Positions 8,810 to 15,711 of a stretch of DNA of 64,000 bases are shown here, one piece after another. Both the position numbers and the translations under genes were made by a program. The notes below the pieces were generated by a model that searched no databases, was not told the origin of the DNA, and was given only the letters and a program-made list of their open reading frames with translations. This DNA comes from Pelosinus fermentans (GTDB lineage: Bacteria; Bacillota; Negativicutes; DSM-13327), in contig DJJR01000031.1 in assembly GCA_002434245.1 (NCBI GenBank), positions 23,387-87,386 of the forward strand. The letters are read 5' to 3'. The number at the start of each line of letters is the position of its first letter. Positions within the stretch are counted from its first letter, which is position 1.

Positions 8810-9073
8810 ATGGAATTCAATTTACAGATTAAAAATCAGGCGGGATTACACGCTAGACCAGCGGCTATGTTCGCACAAAAAGCTTCTTCCTTTAAATCCA
8901 ACATTTTAATATTTAAAGATGGGAAAAACGGTAATGCAAAAAGCATCATTAGTATTATGGGATTAGGGGTAAAAAAAGGGGATACGTTACTTGTCAAAAT
9001 TGATGGTCCAGATGCTGCTGAGGCAGGTGCAGCCCTGAAAAAATTAGTGGATGACAAATTTGGGGAAGAGTGA
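8810..9073 (+). CDS. ptsH: Phosphocarrier protein HPr
   Basis: An 87-residue protein with the active-site motif NQAGLHARPA (His14, equivalent to His15 elsewhere) and a regulatory serine in AKSIISIMGLGV (Ser45, equivalent to Ser46). It carries phosphate from enzyme I to EIIA domains and to PRD domains of regulators. The Ser45 region suggests it could also be an HPr-kinase substrate. Its placement in a sigma-54 operon is unusual, because ptsHI is normally constitutive; a second general HPr elsewhere is possible. Confidence 0.95.
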   Translation: MEFNLQIKNQAGLHARPAAMFAQKASSFKSNILIFKDGKNGNAKSIISIMGLGVKKGDTLLVKIDGPDAAEAGAALKKLVDDKFGEE

Positions 9074-9077
9074 TACT

Positions 9078-10793
9078 ATGTGGAAAATAAAAGGAATCGC
9101 AGCATCAGCAGGAATTGCTATTGGAACAATTGTGCATATGCAAGAAGCGGTACATGATTTCTGTCGCTTGGTAGATGCATCACAGGCCCCAGCTGAAAAA
9201 GAACGTTTTTATACAGCGCAGCAGGCTGCTGAAAAAGAACTAGAGATACTGCAAGAACGTACAGCAATCAATATGGGAGAACAGCAGGCAGAAGTTTTTG
9301 CTGCTCATAAGTTAATGGTCACAGATCCTTCTTTTGTTGAAGTCGTTTTAAATCATATTGACAATCATCAGGCTAGTGCTGAAGCAGCAGTAGAAGATGC
9401 AGCTAATGAAATTGCTGCGATGTTTGCTGGTCTTGATAGTGAATATATGCAGGAGAGAGCAGCCGATATCAAGGATATTGGCAAACGCTTAGTACGCATA
9501 TTGCAAGGTGGTACAGCAGAAGTTAACTATACAGGAGTTTTGGCAGCTCAGGATTTACTGCCTTCTGATACCGCTGCTCTTGACTTAAATTGTGTATCAG
9601 GTTTTATTACTGCGCTAGGAGGAAAGACTTCTCATAGCTCCATTTTGGCTAGGGCAGCAGGTATACCCGCTGTTGTAGGGGTTGGCAGTGCATTAGAGAA
9701 ATTAAATAATGGAGATAATGTGATTGTTGATGGACATGTGGGAGAGGTCTTAGTAAATCCTGAAGAGGATATACTAAATGACTATCGCTCGCGTATTAAA
9801 AAAGAGCAGGAGAGAGCTGCACTTTTAGCATCTGTTGGTCATCTGCCCAGTGAGACATTAGACGGTCATCATATCGAGTTGGCTTGTAATATTGGTACAC
9901 CTGGGGATATGGAAAAAGTAATTGTTGCAGGTGCAGAAGGTGTTGGCTTATTTCGTACTGAATTCTTGTTCCTGGATAAAACCAGTGTGCCAACTGAAGA
10001 AGAACAGGTAGAATCTTATAAAGCTGTTCTTGCAGCAATGCCTGATAAAAAAATTGTCATTCGTACTCTGGATGCTGGTGGTGATAAACAACTGCCTTTT
10101 ATTGGCGGATTGCCAGAAGCCAATCCGGCCCTTGGGTTACGAGCCATCCGTTTGTGTATGGTGTATCAGGACGTATTTAAAACGCAATTACGTGCTTTAT
10201 TACGCGCAAGTGTAGCAGGAAATCTGCATATTATGTTTCCGATGATTGCTACCGTTGATGAACTGTTAAGCGCAAAAGCATTATTAAACGAAGCTGCTAA
10301 AGAATTAACGCAAGAAGGAATTCCTTTTAAAAGCGATGTAGCAGTAGGGATTATGGTTGAGGTTCCTGCAGCAGCTGCGATTGCAGATATATTGGCAGAA
10401 GAGGTTGACTTTTTTAGTATTGGCACGAATGATCTTGTTCAATATACAATGGCTGCAGATCGCATGAATGAGCATGTGGCGTATCTGAGTGATTATTTTC
10501 AGCCGCCAGTTGTTCGCTTAATTGGCAATGTTGCTAAAGCTGCACAAAAAGCTGGTAAATGGGTAGGTATGTGTGGTGAGATGGCAGGAGATCCTTTAGC
10601 AACTCCATTATTAGTGGGACTTGGTTTAACAGAATTATCCATGAACGGGCGTGCCGTTCCTGTAGTGAAGCATCGTATACGTCAACTTGACATAAAGCAG
10701 ACGCAAAAATGGGCTGATGAGATATTAAGCCTGCGTACTGCATCTGATATTAAGAAAAGATTAGAAGAAATAGCCTTACAATTTGAAATTTAA
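9078..10793 (+). CDS. ptsI: PTS enzyme I (phosphoenolpyruvate-protein phosphotransferase)
   Basis: The start is the ATG at 9078, four bases after the HPr stop; the frame extends further upstream, into ptsH. The 571-residue length is typical. The swivelling-domain motif GGKTSHSSILARAAGIPAVV holds the phosphorylated His, and the PEP-binding barrel shows GVGLFRTEFLFL, RTLDAGGDKQLPF, NPALGLRAIR and FSIGTNDLVQYTMAADR, ending near MCGEMAGDP. It phosphorylates HPr from PEP. It is co-transcribed with ptsH and probably with the pfkA downstream. Confidence 0.96.
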   Translation: MWKIKGIAASAGIAIGTIVHMQEAVHDFCRLVDASQAPAEKERFYTAQQAAEKELEILQERTAINMGEQQAEVFAAHKLMVTDPSFVEVVLNHIDNHQASAEAAVEDAANEIAAMFAGLDSEYMQERAADIKDIGKRLVRILQGGTAEVNYTGVLAAQDLLPSDTAALDLNCVSGFITALGGKTSHSSILARAAGIPAVVGVGSALEKLNNGDNVIVDGHVGEVLVNPEEDILNDYRSRIKKEQERAALLASVGHLPSETLDGHHIELACNIGTPGDMEKVIVAGAEGVGLFRTEFLFLDKTSVPTEEEQVESYKAVLAAMPDKKIVIRTLDAGGDKQLPFIGGLPEANPALGLRAIRLCMVYQDVFKTQLRALLRASVAGNLHIMFPMIATVDELLSAKALLNEAAKELTQEGIPFKSDVAVGIMVEVPAAAAIADILAEEVDFFSIGTNDLVQYTMAADRMNEHVAYLSDYFQPPVVRLIGNVAKAAQKAGKWVGMCGEMAGDPLATPLLVGLGLTELSMNGRAVPVVKHRIRQLDIKQTQKWADEILSLRTASDIKKRLEEIALQFEI

Positions 10794-10804
10794 TTACATT
10801 CTAA

Positions 10805-10839
10805 GGAAAGCAGGGCGGAGCGTAGTCTTCGCCCTTTCT
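10805..10839 (+). other. Hairpin between ptsI and pfkA
   Basis: GAAAGCAGGGCG and CGCCCTTTC can pair around a 12-nt loop. No T run follows, so it may be an attenuator, an RNA-processing site or an mRNA stabiliser rather than a full terminator. Confidence 0.4.
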
Positions 10840-10871
10840 GGAGAATTAGCAAGAAAGAGGTGGAATGTGTG

Positions 10872-11834
10872 ATGTTAAAGCGTATTGCTGTCATGACTAG
10901 TGGTGGCGATTCTCCTGGTATGAATGCAGCGATTCGTGCTGTTGTTCGTGTAGCTATCCATGAAGGGGTAGAAGTGTGGGGAATTTACAATGGCTATGCA
11001 GGCATGTATGAAGATAACATGATAAAATTGGAATCTCGCTCAGTAGGAGATATTCTGCACCGGGGAGGAACTTTTTTAGGAACTGCGCGTTGTGAAATTT
11101 TTAAAACGTTGGAAGGACGACAAAAAGCTGCTGAAAATTTGAAACGCCGAGGAATCGAAGGTGTAGTTATTATTGGTGGCGATGGATCTCTTACAGGTGC
11201 TCAATTGTTATCTGAATTAGGCATTGCTGTAGTTGGCCTGCCTGGTACAATCGACAATGATATTTGGGGGACGGATTATACCATTGGATTTGATACTGCT
11301 ATTAATACAGTCGTAGAAGCGATCAATAAGCTGCGGGATACAGCTTCTTCACATGGACGGGTAATGGTTCTTGAAGTAATGGGGCGAAACTCAGGATGGA
11401 TTGCTATGACGGCTGGACTTGCTGGTGGTGCAGAGCAGATACTGATTCCAGAAATGACGGTTAATCTAGATGATCTATGTACCAAGTTAAGCAAGTCACG
11501 GGATGCAGGGAAGAAATATAGTATTGTGGTTGTGGCAGAAGGTGTTGGCAGTGCTGTAACCATTGGTGAGAAAATTGCTAAGGATACTGGACTTGATACC
11601 CGCGTGTCCGTATTGGGGCATATACAGCGAGGAGGATCTCCGAGTGTATTTGATCGTATTTTAGCCAGTACATTAGCAGAACATGCAGTGATGGCTCTTA
11701 TTTCCGGTATATCCAATGTATTATTTGGTTCGAAGAACGGCGCAGTCGTTGCAATTGATTTAGCCGATGCCATTGGGCATAAACGGACAATTGACACCTC
11801 TACATTTCGGCTGGCAACATTATTGTCCAAGTAA
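10872..11834 (+). CDS. pfkA: ATP-dependent 6-phosphofructokinase (copy 1)
   Basis: I chose the ATG at 10872, nine bases after GAGGTGG. The 320-residue length and the motifs [50 protein letters not shown] and LGHIQRGGSPS are those of bacterial PfkA. It converts fructose-6-phosphate to the 1,6-bisphosphate. It ends the operon EIIA-EIIB-ptsH-ptsI-pfkA, so sugar phosphorylation and the committed glycolytic step may be induced together. A second pfkA lies at 27.1 kb. Confidence 0.95.
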   Translation: MLKRIAVMTSGGDSPGMNAAIRAVVRVAIHEGVEVWGIYNGYAGMYEDNMIKLESRSVGDILHRGGTFLGTARCEIFKTLEGRQKAAENLKRRGIEGVVIIGGDGSLTGAQLLSELGIAVVGLPGTIDNDIWGTDYTIGFDTAINTVVEAINKLRDTASSHGRVMVLEVMGRNSGWIAMTAGLAGGAEQILIPEMTVNLDDLCTKLSKSRDAGKKYSIVVVAEGVGSAVTIGEKIAKDTGLDTRVSVLGHIQRGGSPSVFDRILASTLAEHAVMALISGISNVLFGSKNGAVVAIDLADAIGHKRTIDTSTFRLATLLSK

Positions 11835-11900
11835 CAAAGACAAGAAACTGCGATTAGAGTTAGAGGACTAATAACATAAATTGATCGTCTGACAAACGGT

Positions 11901-11940
11901 AAAAGCATCGGTATATAAAAACCATGCTTTTATTTTTTTT
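11901..11940 (+). terminator. Terminator after pfkA copy 1
   Basis: AAAAGCATCGGT and ACCATGCTTTT form a stem followed by a run of eight T. It closes the first PTS operon. Confidence 0.85.
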
Positions 11941-11967
11941 AGTAAAGAAAATTTGTAAAAAAAGTAA

Positions 11968-12083
11968 TTAACCACGAAGGTCGCGAAGAAACACGAAGAA
12001 CACGAAGGGATATAATTATTTAGTCTTCGTGTCTTCGCGGTTCAAAAGGTTTTATTTTTTTAAGACACGCAGTGTTTTTCTTA
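11968..12083 (+). repeat. Interspersed repeat type A, copy 2
   Basis: The clearest copy. Left arm ACCACGAAGGTCGCGAAGAA continued by further CACGAAG units, right arm CTTCGTGTCTTCGCGGTTC, then AT-rich sequence and the tail GTGTTTTTCTTA. Together with the type D element and the terminator it accounts for most of the 525-base gap before the LevR gene. Confidence 0.85.
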
Positions 12084-12165
12084 TCCCCTCTACTATGAAT
12101 AAAAGCAGCAAATCATAAAAAAATTGTATTACAGATTATAACGTTTTATAATGTACTAGAAATGA

Positions 12166-12331
12166 CTAGTAGTCCACCAAGCCTAAATCCATGGTGCTCT
12201 TGTCGCGATATTTCCCGCCCAGCTTCGTTGTCGTCACCTTACATATGTCCGATATGCGCGACTCCTCCGCCTTGCTGGACGAAAAATCTCGCGCAATTCA
12301 TCCCATAGCTTTAGTCTTGGCGGACTACTAG
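12166..12331. repeat. Large inverted element type D, copy 1
   Basis: About 166 bases whose ends pair over a long distance: CTAGTAGTCC at the left with GGACTACTAG at the right, then AAGCCTAAATCCATGG with CCCATAGCTTTAGTCTTGG. The inner part has CGCCCAGCTTCGTTGTCG, CACCTTACA, and CTCCTCCGCCTTGCTGGACG. The inner blocks recur at 60.4 kb while the outer arms differ. I do not recognise the family. It ends 28 bases before the LevR start. Confidence 0.75.
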
Positions 12332-12359
12332 CTGATGCTGTCTTAAAGGAGAGCGAAAA

Positions 12360-15305
12360 ATGAAACGTCAATTAAAAATTTTAGAAATTTTAGATGAATT
12401 ATGCACGAAAAAACTAGATAAGAATATGATGCAGCAGCATAAACCATTAGGTTTTACAGCAGAAGAAGTGGCAATTTTAGCGGGGTTTTCCCGTAGTAAT
12501 GTCAGCAGTGATTTAAATACCTTACATCGGGAGAAGTTAGTAATAAAAGTAGTAAGTCGATCTACCTATTATGTCACAGTGAAATGGATAGAAAGTATTT
12601 ATCCCGCCTTGAAGGGAAAGGTTCCTGAAGTGGTACGGCACCAGCGGCAAATCGAAGAGTTGGCTGCAAATGAATTTTCCCAACCAGGAAGGACGGGAGA
12701 GGTATCTGATACCATTAGTCTGAAAAATGATAACGCCTTATATGATAATGCTCAAAATTGGGATTCTTTTGATGGCTTAATTGGTGCCCAAGATAGTTTA
12801 AAAGTCGCAGTCGAGCAAGCAAAGGCTTCAGCTCTATATCCCCCCAAAGGTTTAGATACGCTATTAGTTGGTTCTACGGGTGTGGGAAAAACCTTATTTG
12901 CTGAATATATGTATAGATTTGCTTGCAGCCAGGGAAAAATTGCTTATGGTGGACAGTTTATTGTATTTAACTGTGCTGATTATGCAAATAATCCTCAGCT
13001 TTTGATGTCTCAGCTTTTTGGTCATGTACGAGGCGCTTTTACTGGGGCTGATAAAGATAAAGCAGGCTTAGTGGAAAAAGCGGATGGGGGCATGTTATTT
13101 TTAGATGAGGTACATCGCTTGCCGCCAGAAGGACAGGAAATGTTGTTTTATCTACTAGACCGTGGGGATTTTCGCCGTATGGGTGATACTGATAAAATTC
13201 GCCATGTTACCATAAGGCTAGTCGCAGCTACTACCGAGAATCCAGATTCTGCATTATTAAAAACATTCTTGCGCCGTATACCTGTGGTCATATCGCTGCC
13301 TGATTTATTCATGAGACCATTGCATGAGCGATTTGAACTTATTAAATTTTTACTGGCACGTGAAGCAGTACATATTCAATCGAAGCTGATTGTAAGTCAG
13401 GAAGCCTTATGGGCATTGCTGTTATACCGATGCCAGGGAAATATTGGGCAGCTGCGCAATGACTTACAGCTAATATGTGCAAAAGCTTTCTTGCATCGGG
13501 GGGATAAGGCTGCACCTGTTCGTCTGGTTTACGAAGAGCTGCCGCCAAAGATCAAACAAGCCATTGTCTATGATCCTCAAGCCCGTCTGGAGACTAGCAA
13601 AATTTTATGTACATTAGGCAGTGAGTTGTTCATTCAGCCAAATGGAGCAGCGGCGGATGAAGAGGCAGATCGGAGCTTGCCAAAGAATTTTTATCAGACC
13701 ATTAGTGAGCGCATGCAGTTTCTTAAGTCCCAAGGAATTGGACAGGCAGAGATTATTCAATGCATTGAGATGGATTTTGAGAACTATTTCCAACGATTAG
13801 GTCCCGAGCAACTGGAAATATCCCAGGAATATTTACAAAGTATTTTGCCACAAGAATTTCTCAGTGTTTTTGACCTCGCCTGCAGCTTAGCTGAAAAAAT
13901 GGGAAAAGCACTGAGCCGTAGATTATATTATGCCTTAGCCATTCATATTGCTGCTACGGTAGAGCGAATTCGCAGCGGTTTGCCCATTGTAAATCCTAAT
14001 GTTAGATCTGTGGCTGAGCAGCATCCTAAAGAATATATTGTAGCAGAAAAAATGGCGCAGTGTATTGGTGAACAGATGAGCATCTTGATCCCGTTGGATG
14101 AAATCGGATTTATCGCTTTAATGCTGGCAACCTTTGACGACCGCCAAGGCAAGGAAGAACGAAAAGTTGGTGTTTTGGTGATTACACATGGTAATTCGAC
14201 TGCTACCAGTATGGTCGATTTTGCAAATAAGCTGCTAGGAGTTACCCATGCCAAAGCAATTGATATGCCTCTGGAGGCCAATGTGGATTGGGCAATAGAA
14301 AAAGCCGTTCAGGTGGCAAAAGAAATTGACCAAGGGAAAGGCATAATTCTGCTGGTTGATATGGGATCATTATCAGGTGTAGCGAAAGCTCTTACGAATC
14401 GAACGGGTATCATGGTAAAGAGTGTAGAAATGGTAAGTACATTAATGGTACTTCATGTATTACATAAAGCCATATTACCGAAAAATGATATTAATATTGT
14501 CTATCGGTCTGCTTGGACAGCACGTAGTATGGTTCAAACGGTAGTACAGGCAAATAATCCGACTGATTTTATGAATGGTAAAGATAAGGCTATTTTGACT
14601 ACTTGCCTTACAGGGCAGGGAGCAGCGGCCAAAATTAAGGGCTTATTAGAAAAACTGTTAAATCAATGGCAGTTATTTAATATTCGTGTAATTGCTGTAG
14701 AAGCTGGCAATCAGGAAATGCTACAAACTCGTTTGATGTCTTTGCAGCATTCCTATGATATCGTAGCTAGTGTAGGCAGTATTGATCCTCAAATGGAGGA
14801 TAGACCTCATATTGCCATCGAAGAGCTTATGCAGGGGGGGACCGGCAGTGAACTGCGCCGTCTGCTTACGGATGGTTTAAAGGCTTCTGATATTGCAGAT
14901 CGTTATACAGACAGGGGCATGGATTGGGAAGTGATGCGTGGTATGGTTGCAGGCATGTTGGATGAATTTCTGACTTTTGTGAATCCGCGTAAAGTGATGG
15001 ATACTCTTATGATCTGCATTAGAAAGCTGGAAGATGAATTGCAAGTGGAGTTTTCTTCTTCTGGACTGGTACGCATGTTAGTACATTCTGCCTGCATGGT
15101 GGAACGCTTGCTTACTCATGCAGGAATCAGTTATCCGGAAACGGCTGCATTTATTGCTGAGCACCCTCTTGAATATTCGGTGTTAAAAAAAGTAAGCAAT
15201 GCTCTGGAAGAACAATTCACTGTGCATGTAAATGATGAAGAAATTTGTCATCTAATTGAAATTATTAAAATGGAGCGGCGAAGGAATACTGTGGAAGAAG
15301 GGTAA
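12360..15305 (+). CDS. LevR-type sigma-54 activator with PRDs (regulator 1)
   Basis: A 981-residue transcription activator. An N-terminal winged-helix region (1-80) is followed by an AAA+ domain with Walker A GSTGVGKT near residue 171, GAFTGA near 226 (contact with sigma-54) and LFLDEVHRLPPEGQ. Next come a PRD with AIHIAATVERI, an EIIA-Man-like domain with VITHGNS near 606, a GatB-like segment with TTCLTGQG, and a C-terminal second PRD with LVHSACMVERLL. This is the complete LevR architecture. It should be controlled by HPr and EIIB phosphorylation. The likely target is the -24/-12 promoter of the upstream PTS operon. No sigma-54 promoter was seen for its own gene. Confidence 0.92.
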   Translation: MKRQLKILEILDELCTKKLDKNMMQQHKPLGFTAEEVAILAGFSRSNVSSDLNTLHREKLVIKVVSRSTYYVTVKWIESIYPALKGKVPEVVRHQRQIEELAANEFSQPGRTGEVSDTISLKNDNALYDNAQNWDSFDGLIGAQDSLKVAVEQAKASALYPPKGLDTLLVGSTGVGKTLFAEYMYRFACSQGKIAYGGQFIVFNCADYANNPQLLMSQLFGHVRGAFTGADKDKAGLVEKADGGMLFLDEVHRLPPEGQEMLFYLLDRGDFRRMGDTDKIRHVTIRLVAATTENPDSALLKTFLRRIPVVISLPDLFMRPLHERFELIKFLLAREAVHIQSKLIVSQEALWALLLYRCQGNIGQLRNDLQLICAKAFLHRGDKAAPVRLVYEELPPKIKQAIVYDPQARLETSKILCTLGSELFIQPNGAAADEEADRSLPKNFYQTISERMQFLKSQGIGQAEIIQCIEMDFENYFQRLGPEQLEISQEYLQSILPQEFLSVFDLACSLAEKMGKALSRRLYYALAIHIAATVERIRSGLPIVNPNVRSVAEQHPKEYIVAEKMAQCIGEQMSILIPLDEIGFIALMLATFDDRQGKEERKVGVLVITHGNSTATSMVDFANKLLGVTHAKAIDMPLEANVDWAIEKAVQVAKEIDQGKGIILLVDMGSLSGVAKALTNRTGIMVKSVEMVSTLMVLHVLHKAILPKNDINIVYRSAWTARSMVQTVVQANNPTDFMNGKDKAILTTCLTGQGAAAKIKGLLEKLLNQWQLFNIRVIAVEAGNQEMLQTRLMSLQHSYDIVASVGSIDPQMEDRPHIAIEELMQGGTGSELRRLLTDGLKASDIADRYTDRGMDWEVMRGMVAGMLDEFLTFVNPRKVMDTLMICIRKLEDELQVEFSSSGLVRMLVHSACMVERLLTHAGISYPETAAFIAEHPLEYSVLKKVSNALEEQFTVHVNDEEICHLIEIIKMERRRNTVEEG

Positions 15306-15312
15306 GGCTGAT

Positions 15313-15355
15313 ACAAGGAAAGAGGCTTTTTAATAAGAAAAGCCTCTTTCCTTGT
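15313..15355. terminator. Terminator after LevR regulator 1
   Basis: A long near-perfect stem: ACAAGGAAAGAGGCTTTT pairs with AAAAGCCTCTTTCCTTGT around TAATAAG. The sequence is symmetrical and lacks a long T run outside the stem. Confidence 0.75.
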
Positions 15356-15388
15356 TATAGTAGGGAGAAAGAAAAGTAACATCGATCT

Positions 15389-15454
15389 GTCATTGCGAGC
15401 ATAGCGAAGCAATCTTCAACAAGCAGGAGATTGCTTCGCTATGCTCGCAATGAC
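15389..15454. repeat. Interspersed hairpin repeat type C, copy 1
   Basis: A 66-base inverted repeat. GTCATTGCGAGCATAGCGAA and the following GCAATC are mirrored exactly by GATTGC and TTCGCTATGCTCGCAATGAC. Similar units lie at 28.5 and 38.2 kb. Repeats of this sequence type are, to my knowledge, common in intergenic DNA of many bacteria. Confidence 0.85.
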
Positions 15455-15461
15455 AAAATGA

Positions 15462-15500
15462 GAATCTTCGCGTCTTCGTGGTTTAACGGTTTTATTTTTA
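15462..15500 (+). repeat. Right-arm fragment of repeat type A
   Basis: CTTCGCGTCTTCGTGGTTT followed by TTTTATTTTTA matches the right arm of type A; no left arm is present. It directly follows the type C hairpin, so a C unit may have replaced the left half. Confidence 0.6.
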
Positions 15501-15513
15501 CGTATTTTAAAAA

Positions 15514-15589
15514 TTCACAAAAGTGTAAGAAAGAAAATGAAAAAACGTAAGTGAATTTATAAAAAAAGTAAATAAACACAAAAAGTGTG
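15514..15589. promoter_or_regulatory. Candidate upstream activator sites for LevR regulator 2
   Basis: Two similar short inverted repeats, TTCACAAAAGTGTAA at 15514-15528 and AACACAAAAAGTGTG at 15575-15589, lie roughly 80 to 160 bases before the sigma-54 promoter. That is a usual distance for an enhancer-binding AAA+ activator. They are inferred from repetition and position only. Confidence 0.5.
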
Positions 15590-15670
15590 ATTAGATTCCA
15601 CTTTGAAAAATCGATTTAACTCACTATTATCCAAGCTTCTCTCTCATCACTAACATAATTGACCACTAGT

Positions 15671-15686
15671 TGGCACGGTTTTTGCA
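15671..15686 (+). promoter_or_regulatory. Sigma-54 promoter of the pentitol PTS operon
   Basis: TGGCAC, five bases, TTGCA: a consensus -24/-12 element with ten bases between GG and GC. It lies 26 bases before the GTG of regulator 2, so the regulator and its PTS genes appear to be transcribed from it. Confidence 0.92.
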
Positions 15687-15711
15687 ATAATAAAAGACAG
15701 GAGGGTTAGAT

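Noticed and set aside
11276..11908. 210-residue minus-strand frame opposite pfkA
   Set aside because: It lies wholly against a clear PfkA gene, has no ribosome site, and its composition reflects the opposite strand.
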